The notes below the pieces were generated by a model. That model made no database searches. It was not told the DNA's origin and saw nothing but the letters and a program-made list of their open reading frames with translations. From the NCBI GenBank assembly GCA_030063045.1, contig JAQSEB010000173.1, forward strand, positions 186,001 through 250,000: a stretch of 64,000 nt of DNA, written 5' to 3'. A program made the translations under genes and the position numbers. The DNA comes from Pratylenchus scribneri (lineage: Eukaryota; Nematoda; Chromadorea; Rhabditida; Pratylenchidae). Positions 24,001-35,591 of the stretch are shown here, in pieces (within the stretch, counting starts at the first letter, position 1; every line of letters begins with the position of its first letter).

Positions 24001-25499
24001 AAATGGTATAAGGTTTATGAAGTCTAAAACGAGTTTCTGATTTATAATAAATCAAAAGTTTAGTGCCAAAAAAGCATTTTTAGTGCCATTTAGAGAAATT
24101 TTAGTGCCAAAAAATAGTAACCATTTTTAATTAATATTAGGGCTGAAAATTTTAGTTAAATAACTATTTTTTTGCGGAGCGTTAAATATGCTTATAAAAC
24201 ATAAAAAAACATTCTAAAATATTAAATTTTTGATCACTTTTTGCAATTTACATAATTATATCACTTTTTCAGTATTATGTAATTATTTTATATAATTTTT
24301 TGGGAATTTTATTTTTTAAACTATTTTAATTTTTTCTGCCATTTTCGAAATTTTCTCAAATTTTTTAAAAATATCACAAAAAAAATCAAAATTTAACCAT
24401 TATATGAAGCCATTTTCGTTAATATTTTTCCTACAAAAAAGATTTCTTAACTTTGTAAAATTTTAACAAAAAAAAATTTTTAAAGAATTTTACTCGATTT
24501 TACGTCTAAATTATTAGTCAATTTTTCTGCATTTCTGTAATTTTTTGTAATTTAATACAACTATTTTTGTCTTCCCTATTTATTATGATTGCTTAAATGG
24601 CTATGACCAGGGTTGCCGTGGGTTGACCATGAGTCTCGGCGTCTCGGGTCGGGTAAGCTAAATTTTTTTTCAGGGTCTGGTCGGGTTAGCAAAAAGTCCG
24701 TTTTTTTCGGGTCGGGTCGGATTAATTTCGAGTAAAAATTAATTATTCATTGAAATTATTGCGTAAAAAAATAATCGAACATTAATAAAGTTTTAAAATT
24801 ATAGATTTTATTGATAAAATATCTGATAAAATAATACATGAAAATGGTAAAAATGAATAATAAAAAATCAAAAACCCGCGGGCTCAGGTCGAGTAGGCCC
24901 AAATTTTCCTGGTCGGTTAATCGGGTACGGGTTGGAAAAAAGTCTGGGTTTCGGGTATTTTCGGGTCGGTCAACCGGCGTCAACTCTGGCTATGATCAAA
25001 AAATTTATTTTAATTATTTAATTAAAAACTATTTTTGCGACAATATAAATATTTTTTTTAAATTTTATAGAAATTTTCTAAATCAACTCAACCGATGACT
25101 TTCTTCATTTATTTCGATTATTGCAAAGAGCCGAAATTCAAAATGGAAAACAAACTTACCGGAGAAGTGCTTGTGGTGAATGAAGAAAATAACGATTTTC
25201 AATATATAAACCACAATTTTAATGAAATTAAAATTGACCATGAGAAAGGTTGGTATCTTTTACGTTGTCCAAAAGGAACGGAAAATGAATGGAAAGAAGA
25301 GGGCCGCAGGCTGTTCAATTCACAAATGCGCAATGTGACAACATTCAAAGTGAACTGGGAAAAAGAGGTCCCAACGAGGAGATTCTGGTACTTCTACGCA
25401 TGTTATTGGCATATGCGCAGAAGATGTTCTTGGTCTATGCGGAGAAGCAGATGTTTTCGGTATATCCGCGGAAACAGAATCTTGCGCAGAATTTTCTAA
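21006..25499 (+). CDS. F-box-like family protein, repeat-expanded gene
   Basis: Five exons (21006-21076, 21197-21475, 22688-22767, 23319-23620, 25071-25499) join in consistent phases to 386 residues. After a charged N-terminus (EIDNSKDESEKEAEPK), residues 24-60 form an F-box-like helical segment (VPNWLIEVLAWINRIEMAK, then SCRLFYKL). The C-terminal half carries WLNKPR, KPKFLYLEG and TGEVLVV segments shared with the broken copy at 4.9-5.6 kb, perhaps a substrate-recognition domain. Likely a cytosolic ubiquitin-ligase adaptor by family resemblance. Introns 2, 3 and 4 are inflated by three kinds of fold-back repeat. The last 50 codons are Arg/Cys-rich and unlike the paralogue, so the true 3' end may differ. 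Donors GTTTTT and GTATAA are weak. Confidence 0.7.
21995..22503. repeat. G-run fold-back element 2
   Basis: The arms begin AAAATATTGGTACTTTCCTG / CAGGAAAGTACCAAAATATT. The interior is an array of ATATTAACGACCGGATGGTC units alternating with runs of 7-16 G or C and TCATTATAGGGG. GTTAGC/GTTAAC next to the G-run links it to the 19.5-kb element. It lies in intron 2 of the F-box-like gene. Confidence 0.8.
22795..23175. repeat. Fold-back element, core family 1, copy 4
   Basis: Left core arm TTTTGACTTCAATTAAATCA and right arm CTGATTAATTAGAAGTC; the inner TCTAATCGAGACGCATCG is mirrored. The outer arms are decayed. It sits in intron 3 of the F-box-like gene. Confidence 0.75.
23718..24113. repeat. Fold-back element, core family 1, copy 5
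   Basis: Outer arms GGCATTAAAATTTCTCTAAA / TTTAGAGAAATTTTAGTGCC with a second GGCACTAAAAATG / CATTTTTAGTGCC pair enclose the common core. It is one of the least decayed copies, in intron 4 of the F-box-like gene. Confidence 0.85.
24608..24988. mobile_element. Short hAT-like element with 8-bp TSD
   Basis: Ends CAGGGTTGCCGTGGGTTGACC and its diverged mirror GGTCAACCGGCGTCAACTCTG are flanked by GCTATGAC (24600-24607) and GCTATGAT (24989-24996). The interior is rich in TCGGGTCGGGT. No coding capacity; a non-autonomous hAT fits the termini and duplication length. Confidence 0.7.
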
Positions 25500-26002
25500 A
25501 TTTTTTTAATTTCATATTAATGAATTTAAACACAATCATTCGAATATTTTTTTGTGCAAATCAGAATAATTAATTATTTAAACAAATTAAAAAAATCTTT
25601 TAATTCTCCCGATATTTTTTTATAACAATTAAAATTCATATAAATTTATTTGAAAATTTTCATTTAAGTTTGTAAAAATGTCTTAAATTTATTTTAATCC
25701 CTTACTTTTGATTTCGATATTAGTATTTTGCTTTATTATATTTAATATATTAAATTAACAAATCGAATAAACCATATTCTTTTCAATCTTACTTTTTTGT
25801 AATAAAATCATAAAATTTGTTTCGCACATTTGGTAAATATTTTTATTCGATGACAATTTCCAAATGAGAAATATTAAAGAATGCAAAATAAGATTTAAAA
25901 TGAATGAATTGAACAGGATTAAATTATTGGAAGAAAATTAGAAAATAGCATATGCATAAAATTATAGATAGGGGTATTAAATGTTGAAAAGAATAATTCA
26001 TT
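25500..26002. other. Convergent intergenic spacer
   Basis: AT-rich gap between the 3' ends of the F-box-like gene (plus) and the astacin gene (minus). No gene or repeat recognised. Confidence 0.5.
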
Positions 26003-29000
26003 TCATTTCTTTTCAGGCACACACATAACCTCGTCAAGGCGAATTGTCCCGAAATTGTCGTCCTCATAGAGCCAAATATTCGTTCCATCATGCATTTTCT
26101 AAAGAGATTTTATTTTTCAATTTCTTTTTTATTATTTAATTAATAAAACATACATGGCATGTAATATGAATTAGCGATTCATTGGGAATAACTTCGCCAG
26201 TGTACTAAAATTTAATTTTTATATTTATTTAAAAAAGAGCTCATTTATTGCTGATTACCAAGTCTTATGTTAGTAAGCTTCTTTTTATAATAATTTTAAT
26301 TTCTCTTCCCTTTTATTTAACCCATATTTTTGGAATTTAATCACTATTTTGAAAAATATTTATTCGCAAACCGCGTTTGTGCTAAGTCCTTTAGGATGTG
26401 TTTGATATTTTCCATTCAACTGAAATTTTATTAATTTTTTTTATTTATCAATGCGATATTCAAAATACCAAAATCTTGACATTTTTTTCATGCTTGACAC
26501 ATTGTAAGTCACGTTCATATCTGTGAATAATGATGAATATAATAATTAAAATGAATTAATTTTAATTAATAATTTAAAAATACCCGAAATATGGGATGTT
26601 TTCTTTTTTTGGATCAATTCCTTCACATTCATGTTCCGTAGATTTAGGTCCCCATACAGTAATATCTTGACCTGGGTTGCGTTCCTTAATAAACTTTTGT
26701 GTGGGATCGACGCAATCGCATGAAGGTGGCAATCCGCCCAAACCACTGTCCCCAACTTTATAAATAGAGTTAATATTGTCAAATAAATATTTGTTAGTAT
26801 ATTTATATTACCTGCTTTGTATTCTAATTCGAACATTGTGCCGGATTGGTTGCTCTTCAAAATCACAACCAAATTATCCGTTTCCGAATCAATTGTGTAG
26901 GGATAATCCAAAATGCAACAAATCCTTGCACCTAAAAAGTATTAATAATAAGGACAATCATAGCAATCAATTAACGCATTGGACAGGGAATATTTATTTT
27001 ATATTATTATTATTTTATTTAAGACTTTTATTTATATATATTATACAATCTTAAAATTGGATATTCCCGAAAGTGCCCAGGCTTTTATTCTATAAGCAAT
27101 TTTAGAAATCTCGTCTCTATATGTCGTTCAATTGTGAGAATAGTTTTATTAGACTGGGCATGACCATTTATTAGTTAATGTAATTTAAATTTCAACACTT
27201 ATTATGGCTTAGGCAAAAGTTGTAGAAAAAATTGGTTGGGGTTTAAACAACGGTTCAGCTTTTCAAAATGAGCTCTTATTGGTTTGAAATTGAAATTTCA
27301 AAGACTAAATCGATAATGGCGAGTCGAATAAACTTATTCTCAGGTCTCAGAAAAGTAAGATTTAAAAAATTTTTCCAGCTATGGGCTTTGACATTTCCGG
27401 AATTATGTACCAAATTTTCAAGATTCATGACATAAATAATTTAATTTTTGAGAAATTGAATCGGAAAATATTTGTTTTTGAAATTTTCTAATTTTCTAGT
27501 TTTTTATCCTATTTTTTTGCAACAAAAATTCTTAAAAACACAAATAATTTCCATACCCATTGATGCTTTATCTTGACGATATTTGATTTCAAGGAATTGT
27601 TCGCCTCCACATTGTTGCTGGCAACCAATACCATCCAATTGCGTAATTTTCAAACCAATTTTGTTCATTGGTGATTTTGCCTCAAGAAAAAACAATTATT
27701 ATATGTTCAATTATTCACAATAAACTCGCCCAAATTCGCCAATAACATGTGCCTGAACCAGTTGTTTTGAATTTAAGCATATATGTTTTGTCTCTTTCAT
27801 TGGCAAACAGTTCAGTTTGTTGGGGACAATTTGCATCTAAAATATATACTAAATTGTCGAAAAAGATATCCATTTTATAAGGAATATAGGTAATGAATTA
27901 AAGAGAGGTCTATTTACAAAGCGAAAATAATTATAAATGGTAATGGTAGCGAATATCTTGATTTAGTTTGATTATTCATTTTTAAAATTTTTTGTCTATC
28001 CCATTAAAATTATCAATTTTAAAGGAAAAAAGAATCGGATATTCAATATTTTAATTTTAATTTTTGAACCGACCCCCATTTGCAAGTTCTTCGCAGAGTT
28101 TGCCCTGATAACCAGGAGGGCATTCACAAATGTCTGTATTCTTAGGATTCAAATAGCCTCCATGTTGACAATTTGCAACCAAACCGCCAGTAATCATTTC
28201 TAAAAAATAGTTTTCAAATATTAAATAGAATTTTAAATTTATTTTGAAAATTTTTATTTGCTTTAAAAGGCTATATAATAAAATTCCGACCAGAACTTTT
28301 CTTTATTATTTTTAACTCTAATAAAATAATTTAAATGGAAAATTAAATTGCAAATTTTCTTCGAAATTTTGTAAATTTGATAAATTCCAGATAATTTTAT
28401 TAGAATTTTTTAAAATGATCACATTTTATCAAATATAGAAGGAAATTTTTTCTAATTTTCAACTATGATTCAAATATAACGGACATTTATTAAATTTAGT
28501 TATTAAATATATTTAAAATTTTATAAAATAAAGTATTTTTTCTTCAAAATTACCAATAAAATTCTGTCAATTTTATTCGAAATAAATTTTTAATCTTTGG
28601 AATATAATAAGTCAATTAATTATATATATTACCATTGCAATAAATCAGATTGAACATTTTGATATCTTTAAATGAATATTTTTGAGTTGGCAAACTGCTT
28701 AATCCAATTGTGCGCTAAGTTATAAATTTATAATAAAGATAATTAATTTATAAATCACTTGATAAGGACGATACAATGTGATAAAACCATTATAATGCAG
28801 AATGGAACCATAATCATAGCTTTGACCGAGATTATATGAATTTTTTTCAGTCAATTCGTTGAACTTTAATGAAAAGAAAATGTATAAATTGTTATTTCAA
28901 TGAATAGAATTCACTGCAAAAAGACCGCCCGAACCCCATACATAAAAACGAGCATCGGAGCGATCTTGCTCATGGTTTAATCCCATGGAATGACCAACTT

Positions 29001-32000
29001 CGTGGAAAATTCCGCTGGGCTTTAGAAATCGAATAAACAGTCTTTTTTAATTGTTCAATATTTATTCCATACGCTTTTTTCCTCAGGATTCCAACACCAT
29101 CCGATCTTTGCAGTAGAAATTATATTAATGTCAGTCACAACCCAGTTGCCTACATGCGCCACACATCCTCCACCGCTCGTTTTTTGGACTTTAATTAGTG
29201 GAATTTCTTTTGGACGAGCATCAATGCTGTCCACCCGGGTGAAATTAATGCAGCTCTTTTTCCTGTGAATATGCATATTTATTCTGTAGCCGATTTTGAT
29301 TCTTCGCTGATTTTGATTTTATATATTCTAGTTATTGTAAAGCCTTGCTCTTTGACTCATTTAATTCATCAGAGTCTATTTTTATTTATAAGTCAAATCT
29401 ATTTAGACTAATTGAATCTAAGTTATGGCCGATTGAAATTCCGGGTTTATAAACCGGTTTAACTAGGGTGAGGCGAGGATTAGTCTAAGCCCTAAGGCCA
29501 GCATGGGTTGGTTCTAGGTTAGGGCTGGCTAGGGTTAGGTTTGGGTTTGGGTCAAAAAGCAAAGCTCTGATGCTTATTGGGGCGTTGGATAAAAACTACA
29601 TATAATATCTGCCTCTATATTATTTTTTGTGAATGGAATCAAAATCGGCTAAAGCCGAATGTGAATTTTGTAAAAGAATCAAAATTGGCTGCAGCACTTT
29701 TTTAATTAGTAATTTAACCTTTTTTGATAAATAAATTGTAAAAAAATTTATCTTAAATGGCTTACATAATCTCCACAAAAACACCAAATGCTGCTTTATA
29801 AAAAGCTTAAAATACAAAAATAGTACAGATTTTGAACATTTAAAAATACCTTTATCATTCTGGTGTTCAATGAAGACAGCAATTTTATTCTGCGGCCATC
29901 GGCGTTCATACGCAGCTTGACGGCGTTTCCTTTTTTTCGTAATCATATTGCTGTTGTTACATTCTTTAAAAATTGATTTTATTTTTTAAATATATATTAA
30001 TTTATGGTTTCCCTATATATCTTTATGGTTACTATTTTTTGGCACTAAAAATACTTCTAAGAAGTCAGAAACTGATTTTAGATACCTCAAACCTTATATC
30101 ATTTTGTAGATCTCATCGTAACGCATCCATTGGTATAAAAATTTGTCGGGTTTTGACCAAAAATTAAAGTGTTTAAAACCAAAAGAAGGAAAATATAGTT
30201 TAAATAGTTTAATACTCTTTAATTTTGACCAAACCATAGCAACCTATATAACAATCGACTCTTCTCAATGAGTTCTGCAAAATGTTATAAGGTTTTAGGG
30301 GTCTAAAACCGATTTCGGATTTATTAGAAAAACTATTTTAGTGCCAAAAAAACTTTTTTGATGCCAAAAAGAGAAATTTTAATGCCAAAAATATTTTCCT
30401 TTCCTTATCCAATTTATTTAAATTTATTTTTTTTTTCTTTTTCATTAATTGGATGAATGATCTATGGAGAATAATATATATTCATGAGGTCGGATATTAA
30501 ATTAATAGTCAGATTAATTTGTTTTTCTGTATCTCTGAATTTGCCAATTAAATTTGTTTTCTAAATAATTATTAGTATTCATTTTTTTCATTTGAATATT
30601 CCTTTGGGGTTATTTCTTTTCCTAATAAATTTTTAATTTGTGGAATTTCTCATTAAATTCATAATTTTAAAAAATATTATTTCAATTGTGACAAATTTTT
30701 TTTGACTTACCAGCTTTGTATTGTTCCAACAATTCATCCGCCTGTTCTTTTGTCAAAATAATGTCCCCACTCCATATCACATCCACATCGTCAGGAGCGA
30801 ATTTTTGATTGCCTTGTTCAATCCAATCGAGACCCGGTTGAGTTGAATTATTCTAAAATTATTTCCCATTATATTTATCTAATAGATTTTTATAATTGTT
30901 AAAAAATTTTGATAAGAAAAATCATATTTTATGGCCATTTTTATTTCCCATTTTTAAATATAATTTATTAAAAATTAAATTAATACAATCCAAGAAGGAG
31001 GGCCAGGAAGTTTTGGGCGGACACATTTTTCATAATAATAACGAATTTTTGGCACAGTTTCCTTCAATTCTTTGTACCGTTCTTCGCCCAATATTTCACG
31101 CAATGATTTGTCCTTAGGCTTCTTAAAATTTTTTATTTTATTTTTCCGAAATTTCCGAAATAAAACAAACGCATTGATCAGGCAAAAGTGGAATTCCATT
31201 TTGGCGCAATTGAATTGCATCGCAAAAAAGTTCTTCATAATGTTGGACAATTAAAATTGAGGCAGAAGCCATTGTCAGCGAAATTGTTGAAATTGGGTCC
31301 AAATACTAAAAGAATAAATTTGAATTGTTAAAATGAAAATATTTTCTCCAAATTACATCGCAACTAAAAGCATGGCGGCCATTATAAAGTCTAATGTCAT
31401 TTAGTTTTTCCAAATTTCCAGCAAGATTTTGGGTCGATTCTTCAATCAAATTTGAGAAAATCGATTGAATTGTGCCAAAAAGATTCAATGTTAAAATTTT
31501 AACAGGGGCATCACTATTTGAACGAGACTGGACCACTGATTCCAATTTATATCTTAAAATTAATTTATAAATTTTATTAAATAAATGAGTTAACTAGTCA
31601 TTCTTTATTATTTTTAAAACATATTGACCATTTAAAGTAGTACAAAGTTCGGTGATTTTAATTTCTTGAGTAAATCGATTAAATTTAATAGAATTTGGGA
31701 ATTTTTAATCAAAAAAAAAAACCGAAAATAGGAGAACAGAAATTGAAAACCGACATTTTTTTTAAAAACAGAAAACCGAGACAGTCTAAAAACCGACCAA
31801 GATCTACTCTAATTAATAGTTCAGAATGTGGGTAATATTCAATGCTTTTGAATATTAGAAAAATTAAATGACTATGGAAATTATAAAATAGAAATTTTAT
31901 TAGTTTATTTTACCAATTATTTTATTTTAATATATTGTAATAAAAAGAAAAATTTTAATTTAAATTCGTCGGTCAAAAATATTTTATTTTTATTTGATTT

Positions 32001-32699
32001 TGGCCCGAATTTAATTTAGAATTCAATTATTTTCCCAACTTAAATGTGATTTTTTTAAAATATTCACAAACTTTTTGAATGAATAGGAAAAATAAATTTC
32101 AATTTCCGTGCGAATGTTGTTGTTTTCAACAAAAGCACAAATTTTGATTGCAATTCCAATGAAATTTGACTGCCCATTGTTTTTGTTGCAAATATCGGCG
32201 ATAGATTTTCTTTTTTCCTGACATTGCTGAAATAAAATTAATTTTTAAAGAATATTCCTTCAAAGACTTACTCCAAATTGACCCTTTCTTGCAAATTCCT
32301 CCCAGCAAATGAACACCCTAAAATTTTGGAAAAGATAGGAAATTTTCAGTATTTTAAAAATAATTTTCTAAAAAATTTTTCCCACCATAAACATCTATCA
32401 ACACAATTCTCTTCATAATTCTCTTTATCAGTAAATTGATCAGGCAATTTGCATGCCAAATCTTTAGGATTCACCACCAAATCAATGCTGCCTTCAGCTG
32501 CGGTCCAAGCAAAATCTTCTAAAACATGTCCATCGCCGGATGATTTCAGCAAATCATGTTTGGTCCATTTATAAGTCTCCGGCAGATTATCGGGAATTAG
32601 CGGCTCTTCTTTTTCATTTGGGGATGTAGGACAAATGAATTGGCCAAAAATTATAGCAATATGAAGCCAAAATAAAATTGGCGGCGAATTATGCCACAT
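26003..32699 (-). CDS. Secreted astacin metalloprotease (NAS type) with EGF and CUB
   Basis: I placed 21 exons, from ATG 32699 to stop 26003 (32699-32386, 32317-32272, 32226-32068, 31552-31357, 31305-31171, 31121-30987, 30852-30711, 29963-29850, 29793-29766, 29262-29073, 29019-28915, 28863-28759, 28714-28633, 28199-28074, 27836-27726, 27680-27557, 26931-26812, 26755-26584, 26520-26469, 26204-26154, 26098-26003). Order: signal peptide, long pro-region with the aspartate-switch-like WSGDIILTKEQ, basic cleavage site KRKRRQ, catalytic domain with HEVGHSMGLNHEQDRSD (three zinc His plus Glu) and YDYGSILHY, EGF (CQHGGYLNP, CECPPGYQG), CUB, Cys-rich tail. It should hydrolyse extracellular protein such as cuticle or matrix. 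Oddities: the Met-turn Met is Leu; a 28-nt microexon; phases do not fit at 32068/31552 and 27726/27680, so an exon or a base is missed there. The first five exons could be a separate gene. Confidence 0.8.
27115..27350. repeat. Dispersed repeat in astacin intron (partner at 43.0 kb)
   Basis: GGTTTAAACAACGGTT, GAAATTGAAATTTC and AGACTAAATCGATAATG segments recur in the same order at 43020-43285. The ends are partly inverted copies of each other, so this is another fold-back family. Confidence 0.55.
29293..29690. repeat. AGCCGAT / CCCTAGCCCTA fold-back, copy 2 (inverted)
   Basis: TAGCCGATTTTGATTC at the left and GAATCAAAATCGGCTAAAGC at the right enclose TTATGGCCGATTGAAATTCC, AAACCGGTTTAAC and a GTTAGGGCTGGCTAGGGTT tract, the reverse complement of the order at 18.3-18.7 kb. 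It lies between the 28-nt microexon and the next catalytic exon of the astacin gene. Confidence 0.7.
30045..30385. repeat. Fold-back element, core family 1, copy 6
   Basis: Outer arms TTTTTTGGCACTAAAAATAC and ATTTTAGTGCCAAAAAAAC flank the core (GTAGATCTCATCGTAACGCA). It shares its outer-arm type with copy 5 only. Located in an astacin intron. Confidence 0.8.
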
Positions 32700-32817
32700 T
32701 TAATTTGACTGAAAAATTATTACTATCAAAAATCTGTGCATAAAAATAAAAATTTTTTCCAAGAAAACCCAAAAAACATTTATTATAATCGATTTTGTTG
32801 ATTTACTCATTTAAATA

Positions 32818-33055
32818 AATGGTACTTGTTAAGTTTATATCCGCTTTTTGGAAAGTGCTTGGTCCCCCCTATGGGTCATCAGGTTTATTAGGGTTGAGGT
32901 CATTCAGGGATATGTTAGGGATTGGATTAGGATGATGTAAAAATCATCTAAAATGTATCCTAAACCAAACCCTAACACCAAGGGGGGGGGGCTTCACTTT
33001 TTCCTCACTTTTTCCAAGGTAACCCAAAAAGCGGATGTAAACTTAACAAATACCA
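32818..33055. repeat. Fold-back element, GGTACTT...AAATACC family, copy 2
   Basis: Left arm GGTACTTGTTAAGTTTATAT then CCGCTTTTTGG; right arm CCAAAAAGCGGATGTAAACT then TAACAAATACC. The inside contains TTAGGGTT and a mirrored AACCCTAA plus a G9+ run. It lies beside the astacin 5' end. Confidence 0.85.
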
Positions 33056-33585
33056 ATAAAATTAATTCCTCGGAGTTAAAATTTTGCTGGATGCACGAAT
33101 TTTTTGACTATTAATTTTAAAATATTAAATGAAAATGAATTTTTGAAGCAATTTATCTAATATATATAATAATATAATGAATGGGGGGAAATTTTAATTT
33201 GAACAAATTTTTAATGATGACCAATATCTTTTTGATGAATGAATGATTAATCATTCAGTCATCATCATTTAAAAAACGACGATGGATTGAAAAGATTATT
33301 AATTTTAAATATATTTTTGTTAAAATAGTAAATTGAAATTTAATAATATCATTAATAAATATGTACTGTACAATATTCGATTGCATTTTAAAATTATCGA
33401 TATTAAGCTCCCAGAGATGTTGAAATTACAACTTTCGCATAACATGAACAATTATAAATTAATATAGAAATTAAATTTCTTATAGTTATATCTAAGTTCC
33501 AGCAATATTAGTTAGTACTTTTGATTTAGCATTTTACTTAAATGTAAATCAAAAAAAAAACATGCAAATTAAATCCTAATTTAAA

Positions 33586-33791
33586 TCCTAATGAATGCAA
33601 ATTCCTTCCGTTCATCAAAATTCTGAATTAATTGGCCAATAAATTCGCTGTCATTTGGATGAATGCCATTACTAATAATGGGCAAATTAAAATTATGTAT
33701 GAAATAAATGGACATGACAATGACATTGAACAATAGAAAAGGGCAAATAACATTAGTAAATAACGGTAAAGGCACAAAGGGATGCGAATAT
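33586..33791 (-). pseudogene. Chemoreceptor pseudo-exon (copy of exon 3)
   Basis: Closely similar to exon 3 of the 10.7-14.7 kb receptor (shared NVIVMSIYFIHN and EFIGQLI segments), but small indels near its start shift the frame. The block ends exactly where the retroelement LTR begins; the target duplication AATAT is part of the old exon start. Confidence 0.8.
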
Positions 33792-34529
33792 TATTGGAAG
33801 AGTTTTGAACTCTCCAATAAGAATAACACTATTTTTAATTAATTGAGAATTGAGGGCAATCAGCCCGGTAAATTTAATTTAAGAAATTAAATTTATCACC
33901 TGGGATTTCCTATTAAGACTATCAGTCTTTTCCTAAGGCTCGTGGCCTTTATTTAAAATGAAATTGGATGGGCTAGGCCCGAATTAATTAAAGCTTTTAT
34001 TCAATTTTATTAATTGGAAGGAATTTAATTTTACATAAAAAATGAATTTAATAATTTGGGAAAACTGAATTTTTACAATTTTCGTTCGCCTTATATAGTC
34101 GGCTAATTGTTAGACATACATATTCACAATTAAGGTTATAGAAATTATTTTTATATTAATTAACATTATGATGAAATATTTCCAGACAGTCACGTGTTTT
34201 TGTTCTATTTTTAGACTGAATTATTGCGAAATTAACACATGACTCATCACGTGAATATGATGAGTCATCATAAGAGATAAAATTATTTCGAAATAAACAC
34301 GTGATAATCACGTGAATAGGTTAAGTATGATAAAAAATGATGAGTCATCATTTAAAAATGATAAAAAATAAAAAGGAAATGATGAGTCATCATTGGAATT
34401 AATTATTTTTAACAAACAATAAATTGATTTTGGAATAATTCGGAATAATAAATTAATTATAAATAGTTTTAATCAAATATTAAATATATTTCTTCTTCTT
34501 TTAATCGATTTACTTCGCTTTTTGCGACA
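33792..34529 (-). repeat. 3' LTR (left copy)
   Basis: 738 bp, starting TGTCGC and ending CCAATA when read on the minus strand. The 34190-34396 part carries four TGA(C/G)TCA AP-1-like and four CACGTG E-box motifs, several inside ATGATGAGTCATCAT palindromes. The same motifs are in the right LTR. Confidence 0.9.
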
Positions 34530-35591
34530 TTCCCGCCGAATTTAGTTTGCTTTTCAAATCTCTCCACATCACATCACTGGAATTTATTGCTTGAATTCAT
34601 TATGATTTGTAATGATTTGTCACTGTTTACGAATAATTCTTACTGAAGTTCCTGATTGTCCTTGATTGATGACTTTGAGGCAATTGTAGTTTAAAACTGG
34701 TTGTATTTTGTACATTTGATGAGCTTGGCCATCTCCAATTTTGTATCAATTGTAATACATCATCTGAAAGGGAGAGGGTGGGATTTGAAAATGGGAACGA
34801 GTAAGATTTGTATGGAAATAAAAGGGATTAAGTGGGATCGAATATGAGGGATTGGGTAATTTCATTGTTAAGTTTGAACCTAATATTAGATTGTGAAGGG
34901 ATTTGGGATGGATAATTTCTATTTTGCAATATATTTGATCAACTTTATTTCGGGAATTAATATTTTTAGGTATAAGCGTTGGATGTAATTACAGTAGGAT
35001 TTGGGTATTTAAGTTTGGGTCAAAATATGTTTTATTAGATTAAGTTAATTTCTAGAGTTTTTTGTGATAATAGATATTTTTGAGAATTAAGTTGATATTC
35101 TCATATAGTATTATAGGAATTTCATAGTGAATTCAGTTGTATTTAGGATTGAGATGATTAATCTTTTATAAAATCCAAAGATATTGAACAAATTATGCCA
35201 GATATATGAGAGAATTTACTATAAATTTGTTTTACTTTGGCATTTGGATAGCTGTTATTTACATTGCTTATTCTTAAGTGAATATGAATTTTTCATGTGT
35301 GACTGATATTGATTTAAGATATTTCTTAGGATGTTTATTATTGATTAAATCTGTCCTGTATTTTATTATATGAAATGATGGTATTTCTATTAAATTAATA
35401 TTGGGTTTGAATAATTGTAATTATTATTTGGACAGATGATTAGACTTAATTCATATTGAAAATTAATTAAGAAAATTAATATTAATAAAGAGGTAAATAA
35501 AATATAGAAAATGCAATTTTTGTGGGGGGTAATGATATTATTGTTTTTACTATGCTTCGCATTTTCTCCCGAGGCAATTTTTTGCATTTTT

